Shown here piece after piece: positions 36,011 through 44,847 of a stretch of DNA of 64,000 nucleotides. A program made the position numbers and the translations under genes. Positions within the stretch are counted from its first letter, which is position 1; every line of letters starts with the position of its first letter. The DNA is taken from positions 1,634,501 through 1,698,500 of the forward strand of contig NZ_SJPP01000001.1 in NCBI RefSeq assembly GCF_007860075.1, given 5' to 3'. The notes beneath the pieces were generated by a model, which made no database searches, was not told where the DNA came from, and worked only from the letters and a program-made list of their open reading frames with translations. The DNA comes from Symmachiella macrocystis (GTDB lineage Bacteria; Planctomycetota; Planctomycetia; Planctomycetales; Planctomycetaceae).

Positions 36011-37348
36011 TCAAGCGGCCTTCTTGTTCGAATCGCGGCCGTCTTGGTCCTGATTCAAAGCGGGGTCGATTAAATACAACGGCGAGTTTTCCGGGCTTTT
36101 GGCGGCGTTGTTTCCGAAGATCGACTTCACGACTTTGGAAATCTGATGCACGTTGCGGATCATGCGTGAGTTCGTCAGAAAATCGCCACCGACAAACGTC
36201 ACAAAGCGGCGATTGAGGTAGCCTCCTTGAAAGGTGGTCACCATTTTTTGCACCGACGTGTTGCGACTGGCGATATAAAATGCGTCGACCATGTGATGCA
36301 CCGATTTTTCGTGCGAACGCATTTCTTTTTGGTAACCATCAAAGGCGGCGCTCGAAATCTTTTCTGTGGCCGTTTGAGTACTAACGATGTCGGCGACCAT
36401 TTCGGCTGACTTCATCGCCAAATGCACACCGGATGAGTAGCAAGGATCGATAAAATAGGCCGCGTCTCCGACAGCTACCCATCCGTCTCCCGCTAGATTT
36501 TGAGAGCTGCTAGCCATGTTGCCGGTGACCATCACGTCCGAAATCCGTTGACGGTCGAGCGTCATCCCATGGTTGAGCAGGTCATTTTCTTGCACCATTT
36601 TTTCCAGCAAATCGGTCGGTGACAGGCGGGATTTTTGGAAGCGATCTACTGTCATCACCACGCCGACCGAAAACCGATCTTCCGGCAGACGCAACAACCA
36701 TGTCCAACCGTCGTAAAACATCTGTCCCACAAACCAACCTGCTTGGACATCGTCGCGCGTCGGACGGGCGGCGTATTGGCAATACATCCCCATCCGCTGC
36801 GGTTGGGTAACTTCACGCAGCCCCAGTTTCGACGGGATCAAGGCTCGCAAACCGGTGGCGTCGATCACGAGCCGAGCGCGGAGTTCGGCGGTGTCTCCCT
36901 CTTCGTCGCGACATTTCACGCCGACTATGCGGTCGTTTTCCGTAATGACTTCGTTGACTTCAGTCCCAAAGCGGACGTCCGCGCCGCACTCCACGGAACG
37001 CTGAATCAGAATCTGATCGAAGATCGAACGTTCGACAAGGTAGGAGTAGGGATGGTCTTTGAAACTCGCTTTGCGATCCGATTTATTGAAATCGCCGGCC
37101 ACCTCGATCGACCCGTACAGCCATTTTCCGCCCGGCTTGTGCACAAACGCTTTGCGAATGGGTTCGTGTACGCCCAGCCGTTCAAAGATGCGGACTGAGG
37201 CCGGCAAGAGTGATTCGCCAATATGAAATCGAGGAAAGTGTTCTCGCTCAATGACGACGACATCCAGGCCTTTTTGGGCCATAATCGTGGCGGCCGTGCT
37301 TCCTGCGGGGCCTGCGCCTATGATCACAACATCATGTTGCGTACTCAT
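36011..37348 (-). CDS. Flavin-dependent halogenase-like / geranylgeranyl-reductase-like oxidoreductase
   Basis: The 445-residue protein has the FAD-binding GAGPAGS loop, VIEREHFPRFHIGESLLP, and GDAAYFIDPCYSSGVHLA. That last segment contains F-x-x-P-x-x-S-x-G, a marker used for flavin-dependent halogenases. The region GWTWLLRLP resembles the halogenase WxWxI motif, and KPGGKWLYG carries a candidate active-site lysine. Closely related monooxygenases and isoprenoid reductases share most features, so halogenation is a hypothesis. No flavin reductase or biosynthetic cluster adjoins it. A palindrome at 37450-37466 lies about 100 bases upstream. Confidence 0.75.
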   Translation of the reverse strand: MSTQHDVVIIGAGPAGSTAATIMAQKGLDVVVIEREHFPRFHIGESLLPASVRIFERLGVHEPIRKAFVHKPGGKWLYGSIEVAGDFNKSDRKASFKDHPYSYLVERSIFDQILIQRSVECGADVRFGTEVNEVITENDRIVGVKCRDEEGDTAELRARLVIDATGLRALIPSKLGLREVTQPQRMGMYCQYAARPTRDDVQAGWFVGQMFYDGWTWLLRLPEDRFSVGVVMTVDRFQKSRLSPTDLLEKMVQENDLLNHGMTLDRQRISDVMVTGNMASSSQNLAGDGWVAVGDAAYFIDPCYSSGVHLAMKSAEMVADIVSTQTATEKISSAAFDGYQKEMRSHEKSVHHMVDAFYIASRNTSVQKMVTTFQGGYLNRRFVTFVGGDFLTNSRMIRNVHQISKVVKSIFGNNAAKSPENSPLYLIDPALNQDQDGRDSNKKAA

Positions 37349-37449
37349 CCGGTCAATTCCTTCAAAATCTGCCTGGCAATCGGTCTCTCGTCAACGTAGG
37401 TGACGGCATGAAGTGCGCGCAGTGGTGCGGCGGCGGGAGTGTATCGACT

Positions 37450-37466
37450 TGTCAGCGGTGCTGACA
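37450..37466. promoter_or_regulatory. Perfect palindrome upstream of halogenase-like gene, possible operator
   Basis: TGTCAGC and GCTGACA are inverted heptamers around GGT. The site is 102 bases before the start codon of the flavoprotein gene, where a dimeric regulator could bind. No regulator gene lies next to it. Confidence 0.5.
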
Positions 37467-38105
37467 CCGTGATTTTTGCTGCGAAACGTCATCTTAATAG
37501 GAAAAACGTACGCCAACGTCCCTCCTCGTCTCTAAACAGCGCAAGTGAGATGTTATGAGACAAAACCGTGCCCCGGAGAGACGACCACGGCGTCCCGGTG
37601 GACACATTTTTTAAGATAGGCGCGCGAGATTTGCGGCCAACCCTGTCGGCCGCTATGCTGAGAAAATGCCATGCAACGCGCGAGGTTCACGCATTCCCAG
37701 CAGGACGAAAGACTCATAACGAGCGAAGACATCACGCTAAGGAGCAAAGCTCGCCGTCAACTTGCTAGGCTCTCATTGATTCATCCGCTCTACTAATTGT
37801 CAAACTTTGCGTGCGGTGCGTGAAATCCATATTGAGGCCTCCATTGATCATTGCAGGTAGGCTTGCTCTGGCAAATCATCCTCCAGCTAAAAAGCCATTT
37901 ATAGCCTATCCAAAGATACGCCAGCGCGTTGTCCGTCACGGATCGCATAGTGCGACCGCAAACGGTCGTTTAGGGATTTTGAAATCTACGCCCAACAATC
38001 TGTGTTTCATCTGTGATCAATCTGTGGCTAAGATCATAACGGACATGCTTGATTGCGGTTCCGTCGCGCTCAGCACATAGCGCCTTTGCATGAGTTTTTC
38101 TAAGA
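37467..38105. other. Long non-coding gap, no gene seen
   Basis: Together with 37349-37449 and 38106-38175 this makes a gap of about 830 bases, the longest in the window. Small frames exist but none has a recognisable domain or good start. It contains GACCG/CGGTC palindromic sequence near 37957 and three loose direct copies of ATCTGTG at about 37997-38027, both resembling worn-out repeats. Confidence 0.4.
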
Positions 38106-38134
38106 CGCGGCTCAGCAGGAGCTTCGCCCTCCCG
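38106..38134 (+). repeat. Dispersed repeat of the GGAGCTTCGCCCTCCCG family, copy 1
   Basis: CGGCTCAGCAGGAGCTTCGC followed by CCTCCCG matches two further copies at 45371-45397 (inverted) and 45504-45532. It lies 42 bases upstream of the Gfo/Idh/MocA gene. Confidence 0.75.
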
Positions 38135-38175
38135 GTCTACCCGTTTGATAAGCCAACAGCCAAAGGCAATTCATA

Positions 38176-39210
38176 ATGCCCCAAGCCATTAAAGTCGGAC
38201 TTCTCACGCATGCCCAAGGTGCGCATGTCACTGCTTATTTGAGTGCGTTAGCCAATTCCGCTGCGTGCGACGAAGTGGTCCTGGCCGATCCAAGTGGACG
38301 TTGGGAAAAAGAGGCGCGCAAAGTTCTTGGGGACAAACTCACGCAGGTCTATCCCGACCACAACACGCTACTGGAAAGTGAACACCCCGAAATGGTGTTG
38401 GTGACGATGGAAGCCAAACTAGCGCCCCCGGTGATCGACGCCGCCCTCGAAGCGGATTGCCACGTGTTTGCGGAAAAACCGTCCTGTGTCCGTGTGGAAG
38501 ATTTCGAACCACTCGTGCACAAGGCGGACAGCGGGCATCGAAATCTGATGCTGGCATTGGCCAATCGATTGAATCCCGAAATCGCCGCAGCGCGACGGAT
38601 GATCGCCAATGGGGTCATCGGCAAAATCTATGGGATGGAAATGCATCTGGTTGCCGACCAAACCCGGCTGACGCGCGAATCGTATCAGCAACAATGGTTT
38701 GCCGACAAAGATCGCGCGGGCGGGGGGCATTTGATTTGGTTGGGCATTCATTGGCTCGACTTGGCCATGAACATCACGCAATCCAGCGTTACTGAAGTCG
38801 CCGGTTTTACGGCAAATGTCGGTGGGCAACCGATCAATGTAGAGGACTCCGCCGCTGCGGCTCTGAAGTTTGACAACGGAACACTCGGCACGCTGACCTC
38901 GGGGTATTACCTCGACAAGGGGTATAACTCACATATAAAAATCTGGGGTACGGGCGGCTGGTTGCATCTGGAGTCGATGAAAGACGAACCGCTCACATGG
39001 TATACCGCCAAGGGCGCGCATGCGGGCGAAGTGCAGACGTGGCAAGGCTCGAAGCAGCCCCGTGGGTATACGCCGTTCGTCGACGCCGCTATCAAAGCGT
39101 GCGCCGAAATGACTGACCCACCGATCAGCAATGCGGAAAGTCTCCGCGCCTTGAAAACTGTTTTCGCAATTTATCAGGCGTCAGAAACGGGCCGCACAGT
39201 CCAGGTTTGA
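38176..39210 (+). CDS. Gfo/Idh/MocA-family oxidoreductase
   Basis: The 344-residue product has an N-terminal Rossmann domain (IKVGLLTHAQGAHV) and the family EKP motif (FAEKPSC) whose lysine is catalytic. The C-terminal alpha/beta domain contains GGGHLIWLGIHWLDL with the His/Asp pair. No Tat signal is present, so it is cytoplasmic, unlike many planctomycete relatives. These enzymes oxidise or reduce sugars or inositols with NAD(P). The first nucleotide-binding loop is an atypical one (THAQGA instead of GxGxxG), so cofactor preference is unclear. No sugar-degrading neighbour identifies the substrate. Confidence 0.85.
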   Translation: MPQAIKVGLLTHAQGAHVTAYLSALANSAACDEVVLADPSGRWEKEARKVLGDKLTQVYPDHNTLLESEHPEMVLVTMEAKLAPPVIDAALEADCHVFAEKPSCVRVEDFEPLVHKADSGHRNLMLALANRLNPEIAAARRMIANGVIGKIYGMEMHLVADQTRLTRESYQQQWFADKDRAGGGHLIWLGIHWLDLAMNITQSSVTEVAGFTANVGGQPINVEDSAAAALKFDNGTLGTLTSGYYLDKGYNSHIKIWGTGGWLHLESMKDEPLTWYTAKGAHAGEVQTWQGSKQPRGYTPFVDAAIKACAEMTDPPISNAESLRALKTVFAIYQASETGRTVQV

Positions 39211-39217
39211 ATAGACA

Positions 39218-39550
39218 TCATCCCGGCCATGGTTCGTCATTGCGTACGTAATGTCCGTCGACGAACTCACTGAAAAAGTGCGGCACCATCGGATGATCAA
39301 TCGGCCGCCCGCTGGGATCGGCCATCAGGTTCTCCGCAGCGGCATACGTACAGCTGAGCGAACCATGAACGAGCACGTGATACCAAGGTTGATCGCGGTC
39401 GGGCTGCGTTTGGTTTTTGGCATACCAAGCTGCGTCCGCCTGACACGCTTCGTCGCGACCCACAACCACGCCGCGATAGCCGTATCGCCGATGTTGTACC
39501 AATTGCCCAGGTTCGAAAATCGGTCGTGGGGGAGGCGTGATTGCAATCAT
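39218..39550 (-). CDS. YccV/HspQ-like hemimethylated-DNA-binding-domain protein
   Basis: The 110-residue product matches the YccV/HspQ domain over most of its length: PGQLVQHRRYGYRGVVVGRD, NQTQPDRDQPWYHVLVHG and YAAAENLMADPSG. In enterobacteria HspQ is a heat-shock protein and Lon specificity factor, and the domain was first described as binding hemimethylated DNA. The role in planctomycetes is not known. The gene is convergent with the oxidoreductase, with seven bases between their ends. Confidence 0.85.
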   Translation of the reverse strand: MIAITPPPRPIFEPGQLVQHRRYGYRGVVVGRDEACQADAAWYAKNQTQPDRDQPWYHVLVHGSLSCTYAAAENLMADPSGRPIDHPMVPHFFSEFVDGHYVRNDEPWPG

Positions 39551-39742
39551 GGGTGGCGGCGGCTTTCATGCACTGCGAAGCGGAATGGACGTGTGCCGTA
39601 CTTCATAGGCAAACGGCGCTGAGATGTCACGGCCAAACGCGAAATCGGCGAAACAACCGTGACTCACTCGACGCAATGCGTCGCCGGGTTTAAGCTGGGA
39701 GACGTCTCATTGATCATCCCCGTCGGCAAGATTGGCCTTATA

Positions 39743-41434
39743 ATGCATCCACGAAGTCTCCTGCTCAATATTCGCTGCCTGTCTCTCTACGGTTTCGCGA
39801 CGGCCTTTGTGGCACTGACGCTCGTCGGAAGTAGCGCAGCCGAAGACAAAATCGATCTCGGCGACGTGCATGAAAAACATCTCATGATCCCCATGCGCGA
39901 CGGAAAGAAACTGTCCGCCTACTTATATTTCCCCGCAGGCAAAGGCCCCTGGCCGGCGCTGTTTGAGCAACGCTACGGCGGATTGCAGGGAGCGTCGACG
40001 CGGAAAGCGGCGGCGGAATTGGCGAGCGAAGGGTTTGTGGTGGCACTGGTCAATTTCCGCGGCACACATCTCTCCGAGGGAACCTACGTCGGTTATCGCG
40101 CGCTGCAATGGGGCGCACTACAAGACGGATACGACAGTTGCGAATGGCTGGCCGACCAAGATTGGTGCACCGGCAAGATTGGGACCTTCGGGAGTTCGCA
40201 AGGCGGGTATGCACAGAATTACTTGGCCGTCACGCAACCGCCGCACTTGGTTTGCCAATACATGACCGATACTGGTTTGAGTCTGTTTGAAGAAGGCTAT
40301 CGTATCGGCGGCACAACACGGCCGGAACGATTCAAAGGCATGGCCGGCGTTTGCCGTGACCCCCAGGACAATGCGCGGCTATTGGCCGAGTGGTTCGCCC
40401 ATCCGAACTATGACGAATACTGGCAAGCCGAAGATTGCACGCGGCATTTCGACAAGATGAACGTCCCCTGCATGACGATTGGCAGTTGGTACGACTTTAT
40501 GAATCAAGGCTCGATCGCCAGTTTCCAGGGACGGCAACACCAGGGAGGCCCCAACTCGCGCGGGAAACAACAATTGGTTGTCGGCCCTTGGCTACACGGG
40601 CGACTGAACAAAGGCAATCGCGTTGGCCAATTAGTTTATCCGAAAAATGCAATTTGGCCGGTACGCGAACACATGGTCCGCTGGTTCAATCATTATCTCA
40701 AAGGCGAAGAGAACGGCGTTGAACAAGATCCAACAGTGCGGTACTACGTGATGGGCTCACTCGGCGAGGAAGACGCACCGGGCAACGTGTGGCGAACAGC
40801 TAAAGATTTTCCACCGCCCGCACAACCGGTGGAAATGTTTTTGCAAACCGATGGCATGCTCTCGGCTGCGGCACCGCACGCTGATGGGGGATCCACCAGT
40901 TACACCAGCGACCCGCTGCACCCCATGCAAATTCCCGGCCGCGGTTTTCCCGGCGCGACCGATGCCCGACCCTTTGAAGAACAGGCCGAAGTTCGCACAT
41001 TCACCACCGAACCGCTGACGAAACCGGTCGAATGGACGGGCCGTGTGCAAGCCGAGTTGTATGTCTCTTCAACAGCCCGCGACACCGACTTTATCGTCCG
41101 CATCAGCGACGTCTATCCCGACGGACGCTCGATCTTGATCGTCGATTATCCTTGGCGGGCGCGGTACCGCGAAGGCTTTGATCACGAAACACTGATGACA
41201 CCCGGTGAAGTGACGAAAATCGCGTTTCCCGTGGGATGGATGAGTCAGATTTTCAATGCCGGACATCGCATCCGCGTCACCATCGCCAGCACGGGCGCTC
41301 CGTTGTACGAGCCGAATCCGCAAACGGGGAAACCGCTGACCATCGAATTTCCTGACGATGCGGTGAGTGCCGTCAACACGATCCACCACAACCGCGAACA
41401 CGCCTCCCGCATCATCGCTCCGGTGCCTGAATAA
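39743..41434 (+). CDS. Secreted CocE/NonD-family serine hydrolase
   Basis: The start at 39743 gives a signal peptide (MHPRSLLLNIRCLSLYGF, cut near SSAAED); the longer frame adds 28 implausible residues. The 563-residue protein has the X-Pro dipeptidyl-peptidase/cocaine-esterase fold: MRDGKKLSAYLYFP, nucleophile motif GTFGSSQGGYAQ, histidine in GPWLHG, and a C-terminal jelly-roll (TPGEVTKIAFPVG, AGHRIRVTIAS). It should hydrolyse an ester, lactam or proline peptide outside the cytoplasm. The substrate is unknown. It is convergent with the molybdoenzyme gene. Confidence 0.85.
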   Translation: MHPRSLLLNIRCLSLYGFATAFVALTLVGSSAAEDKIDLGDVHEKHLMIPMRDGKKLSAYLYFPAGKGPWPALFEQRYGGLQGASTRKAAAELASEGFVVALVNFRGTHLSEGTYVGYRALQWGALQDGYDSCEWLADQDWCTGKIGTFGSSQGGYAQNYLAVTQPPHLVCQYMTDTGLSLFEEGYRIGGTTRPERFKGMAGVCRDPQDNARLLAEWFAHPNYDEYWQAEDCTRHFDKMNVPCMTIGSWYDFMNQGSIASFQGRQHQGGPNSRGKQQLVVGPWLHGRLNKGNRVGQLVYPKNAIWPVREHMVRWFNHYLKGEENGVEQDPTVRYYVMGSLGEEDAPGNVWRTAKDFPPPAQPVEMFLQTDGMLSAAAPHADGGSTSYTSDPLHPMQIPGRGFPGATDARPFEEQAEVRTFTTEPLTKPVEWTGRVQAELYVSSTARDTDFIVRISDVYPDGRSILIVDYPWRARYREGFDHETLMTPGEVTKIAFPVGWMSQIFNAGHRIRVTIASTGAPLYEPNPQTGKPLTIEFPDDAVSAVNTIHHNREHASRIIAPVPE

Positions 41435-41454
41435 TTCAGAACATGCCTGCCAAT

Positions 41455-42717
41455 CTATTCGACTTTAAAGCCGACTTGATCAATGGCTGCGCGGCCCGAT
41501 TTCATAAACGGCCGGGGCATGGGTTGCGCGGCGCCGTTGTCGTCGATTGTGCGGCTACGGAACGTGTACTTCCCGGGCGGCAGTCCCGGTAACAGCGCCG
41601 CCCAATGGGCTTTGGAAAGCCGCAAGGGCCACATCCGCGGCTGTCCCGTATCCGGGTCAAAGCCCTGGGTGGGCGACGGGATGCGATTGTCGGCGACATC
41701 ACCGCCCCAATCTTTGGGTGGTGGAAGAATCTCCGCATCGCTCCATGGGGCCTTGGTGAAATACTTATCCCCGGCGACCCGCTCCTCGTCGTCGTTTTGT
41801 ACCCAGACCTGCACCTTCTTCAGGCCCGAGATGCCGACTTGCGCATAGCCGGTCACGGGTATCGGCTGTCCGGGTTTGACGGTTTTAGGCAGCGAGATCG
41901 TTTCGCAGAATGTCTTGAGCGGGCTATCTACGTCGTTGTTTTTTTCACCGTAAGTGTCGTTAGCGTTCACGCGGTTTGACAGAAACACGTGTGACAACCA
42001 TTTGATGCTTTTAAACCCATACGCCTCAGGAACAACCATCCGCACCGGCGCGCCGCGCTCGGGCGAGAGCCATTGTCCGTTGAGTTTGTAGCACAGAATC
42101 ACCGGCGGCAAACCGTACATATCCTCGAGCACGCGGCCGACCGGCAGTGAACTGCGGAACAACTGTTTGGGATCGTCGTTATGGAATCCGTCGTAAAAGA
42201 CACGACGGAGATCCTTGCTGGGTTTGGTTAGCCAGAGCACTTCCCGCAGCGGCACACCTTCCCAAATCCCGTTGCCCAACGGACAGCCGATGTTTAGGCA
42301 GGTCATAATTTTGGGGAAACGGACCGCATGCGTCTCGGCCAGTTGCATGAGATCTTTGAACGTGAAGGCTGTGTTTTTTTCTTTCGTCAACGGGTTACGA
42401 AGCCGGGCTTTGTTTTCGGGATCGCTCACGACTTCCAACGACCATGTGTCGCGCGTCAGCCCGACCTCTTTACGGCGGGCTTCGTCGAGGGAGTGTGGTT
42501 GCGGATTTCCGCGGGAGACGTCCTGGAACTCATCCGGCTTCGTCAGCCACGGTTCGAGATTATCGATCACTTGTTGCAGCGCGGGGTCACGTTTGGCGGC
42601 CTCGGCGAAGAGCGGTAGCGTGCTCATCGCCGCCAAACCGGCGGCGCCGCTGCGGAGGAAAAACCGCCGTGTGAGGTGGGTGTGCTGAGCGAGAAAATCG
42701 TGGGGCAGCGGTTTCAT
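41455..42717 (-). CDS. Sulfite-oxidase-like molybdopterin oxidoreductase, Tat-exported
   Basis: The start at 42717 gives a Tat signal (TRRFFLRSGAAGLAAM). The 420-residue protein has the oxidoreductase molybdopterin domain with the likely Mo ligand at C140 (KIMTCLNIG), followed by GIWEGVPLREVL. It also has the C-terminal Mo-co dimerisation domain (PVTGYAQVGISGLKKVQVW). It probably oxidises sulfite or reduces a related substrate in the periplasm. No haem domain or cytochrome partner is adjacent. In the usual motif a CxGNRR-type sequence follows the cysteine; here it is CLNIGCPLGN, so activity may differ from sulfite oxidase. Confidence 0.85.
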   Translation of the reverse strand: MKPLPHDFLAQHTHLTRRFFLRSGAAGLAAMSTLPLFAEAAKRDPALQQVIDNLEPWLTKPDEFQDVSRGNPQPHSLDEARRKEVGLTRDTWSLEVVSDPENKARLRNPLTKEKNTAFTFKDLMQLAETHAVRFPKIMTCLNIGCPLGNGIWEGVPLREVLWLTKPSKDLRRVFYDGFHNDDPKQLFRSSLPVGRVLEDMYGLPPVILCYKLNGQWLSPERGAPVRMVVPEAYGFKSIKWLSHVFLSNRVNANDTYGEKNNDVDSPLKTFCETISLPKTVKPGQPIPVTGYAQVGISGLKKVQVWVQNDDEERVAGDKYFTKAPWSDAEILPPPKDWGGDVADNRIPSPTQGFDPDTGQPRMWPLRLSKAHWAALLPGLPPGKYTFRSRTIDDNGAAQPMPRPFMKSGRAAIDQVGFKVE

Positions 42718-42895
42718 ATCGCTATGCCTTACGCGGAGAGGGGATGGAACGCGAGCACGGAATGGTTGTGTACAAATCATACCATGCGATGCGCGCCGAC
42801 GTCCATCATTGGGCCATAGCGGTCAAGCGCCGCGCAACCTCAGCCGCATAGAGTGAGGCATCTAGTAAAAAACTCATCGTGCTATAAGGTCTGAC

Positions 42896-43666
42896 ATGCG
42901 ATTGATAGTCCGAGTCGTGGTGATGTGCGCGTGCGGGACGATGTCGCAGGCGATGGCGGCTCCGCCACGAGCCATCCTGACCGGGCCAACTGGGGGGGTG
43001 CCGGGAGATATTCTGGTACTGGATGCTTCAGAATCGGCGGCGGACTTTTACGCCTGGAGCGTGACGCCGCAATTGCCCGGCGGGCGGCCGACGATTTTGG
43101 TTTTGGAAGAGGGACGAAAGTGCCTCATTGCCAGCGTGCCGGGCGTATATCACGTTTTTTTGGCGTGTAGCAACGCCGAGGGGATTTATCAGGCACAATG
43201 GACAGTGACGATCGGCGATGAGCCAAATCCCGCTCCCGTACCACCCTCGCCAAATCCGCCGACACCAACCCCACCCGCACCAACCCCACCCGCACCAACG
43301 CCTCCCGCTCCGGCACCGGACGTTGTGCCCGATGGCGTGTTTCGCATCGCCAAGTTGGCGTTCGACTTGGCCCAATTGGTCGACTCGACCCATCGTGTGA
43401 GACAGGCGCATGCCTTGGCAGACGCCGCCGAAGCCGTAGCCGCTTCGATCGCCGCAGGGACGCTCAAGACACCGCAAGAAATTCTGCGGGCGATCTTGGC
43501 TGCCAATAATGCGGCGCTGGGTACCTCGATGCTCGCCTGGAGCCCGTGGGGCACGGCGATCGGCTTGAAGTTGCAAGAACTTTATAAAGCGGGGCGATTG
43601 GCACAAACCGGCGACTGGGCGGTCTGTTTGCGTGAAATCGCGATTGGCCTCCGTGCCGTCAAATAA
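42896..43666 (+). CDS. Secreted PKD-like, proline-rich protein of unknown function
   Basis: The 256-residue protein has a signal peptide (cut near AMAAPP). A small Ig/PKD-like beta domain covers about 24-107 (PGDILVLDASESAADFYAWS). A proline linker follows at about 110-142 with PTPPAP-type repeats, encoded by two identical 15-base units at 43265-43294. A helical C-terminal region covers about 146-256 (LKTPQEILRAILAANNAALG, AWSPWGTAIG). I do not recognise the C-terminal region. It is the first of three same-direction genes, followed by a papain-like protease and a thioredoxin-like gene, which suggests a shared extracytoplasmic job. Confidence 0.7.
   Translation: MRLIVRVVVMCACGTMSQAMAAPPRAILTGPTGGVPGDILVLDASESAADFYAWSVTPQLPGGRPTILVLEEGRKCLIASVPGVYHVFLACSNAEGIYQAQWTVTIGDEPNPAPVPPSPNPPTPTPPAPTPPAPTPPAPAPDVVPDGVFRIAKLAFDLAQLVDSTHRVRQAHALADAAEAVAASIAAGTLKTPQEILRAILAANNAALGTSMLAWSPWGTAIGLKLQELYKAGRLAQTGDWAVCLREIAIGLRAVK
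43265..43294 (+). repeat. Two perfect tandem 15-bp units in the proline linker
   Basis: CCAACCCCACCCGCA occurs twice back to back, flanked by degenerate further units. Copy number may vary between strains and change the linker length by five residues per unit. Confidence 0.7.
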
Positions 43667-43826
43667 ACACTGCTCACCAGAGCACGCCTACCAAACCGAC
43701 CGCTTGCGGTCGTGCGCAGCGAAGCTTTTTAAGAATTCGAACATTCTGCTGTCCGGCATGAATCCACTGAAATTTTCACCGGTCCATTGCTCAAGCAATT
43801 GCCCCTACAGCTGAAACACAAGCCTC

Positions 43827-44846
43827 ATGAATCACAACAACGGATTGAGCATGCGCTGGAAGGCGGGAATTGCGGCGGCGATTGGAATTTCGGTCGCGGG
43901 GCTGACGATTTCGATCACCACGTCGGTCGACGTCGACGTATCAATCACGCCCAAATCCGTCCGCCAAGGTTGGGCCGGTCCCGCGGCGGTACGGGCGGCA
44001 CGGCCGCTTGTGGCGGGGATGCCGACGTTTCGCATTGTCGGTGCCGCTCAAGACAATCAGCGGGCCAACGTGCGGTTGTGGGATTATGTCAAAGCAATCA
44101 ACGACGGGCAGCACTTGCCCAACACGGCGCAGCAAGTGGGAGATTGCGTGAGTTGGGGAGCGAAAAATGCGGTCGATTATTTGCAATGCGTGCAGATTGC
44201 CCGCGGCCCGCCGGTGAGTGATTTTCATCCCTCATTCGCGCCCTATTTTTACGGCATCTCCCGCGTGTTGATCGGCAACGGGCGGATATCGGGTGATGGA
44301 TCGGTCGGGGCGTGGGCGGCCGAAGGGGCGCGGCGGTTTGGCGTCTTGCCGGCGGATCATCCAGGGGTGCCGGAGTACGACGGTCGCGTCGCGCGCAGAT
44401 GGGGACGCAGCGGACCGCCGGAGGAATTCGTACAGTTCGCGCAGCAGTTTCCCGTGCGGACTGTCGCACCGGTTCGTTCGGCGGCGGATGTGCGGGATGC
44501 GGTTTGCAATGGATATCCGGTGACGATCGCTTCGGACTGGGGCGGGCGGATGCAACCGCGGGAGGTCGACGGAAGACTCGTCAACGAGCACCGCGGCACA
44601 TGGAATCATCAAATGTGCATCATCGGTTACGACGGCCTGACTGGCAGCGAGCCATATTACTACGTGTTGAACTCCTGGGGAGCAGCGGCGCACGGCACAC
44701 CGCCGGACGATGCGCCACCGGGGGGATTTTGGATTCGCGAAAAAGATGTCGAGTACATCGTCGCTCAAGGGGATTCGTTTGCGTTCAGCGCGTTCGCAGG
44801 CTTCCCATCACAGGAATTGGATTTTCGGATTATTGGAGACCAGTAA
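43827..44846 (+). CDS. Membrane-anchored papain-like (C1-type) cysteine protease
   Basis: The 339-residue protein has an N-terminal hydrophobic anchor (about 12-32) and a papain-type catalytic set: Q103 and C107 (QQVGDCVSWGA), H261 (TWNHQMCIIGYDG) and N282 (YYVLNSWG). It should be a peptidase, or a transglutaminase-like relative, acting in the periplasm. The start could also be the ATG at 43851. The short motif TFRIVGA near residue 68 and DFRIIGD at the C-terminus recur in the next gene. It is the second gene of the three-gene module. The target is unknown. Confidence 0.75.
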   Translation: MNHNNGLSMRWKAGIAAAIGISVAGLTISITTSVDVDVSITPKSVRQGWAGPAAVRAARPLVAGMPTFRIVGAAQDNQRANVRLWDYVKAINDGQHLPNTAQQVGDCVSWGAKNAVDYLQCVQIARGPPVSDFHPSFAPYFYGISRVLIGNGRISGDGSVGAWAAEGARRFGVLPADHPGVPEYDGRVARRWGRSGPPEEFVQFAQQFPVRTVAPVRSAADVRDAVCNGYPVTIASDWGGRMQPREVDGRLVNEHRGTWNHQMCIIGYDGLTGSEPYYYVLNSWGAAAHGTPPDDAPPGGFWIREKDVEYIVAQGDSFAFSAFAGFPSQELDFRIIGDQ

Positions 44847-44847
44847 G

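Noticed and set aside
39739-39744. TATAAT overlapping the start codon of the CocE-like gene
   Set aside because: A real -10 box there would put transcription start inside the signal peptide, and no -35 box lies at proper distance; taken as chance.
43028-43606. 192-codon minus-strand frame with a Gly/Trp-rich repeat
   Set aside because: The repeat is the antisense reading of the proline linker of the secreted PKD-like protein.
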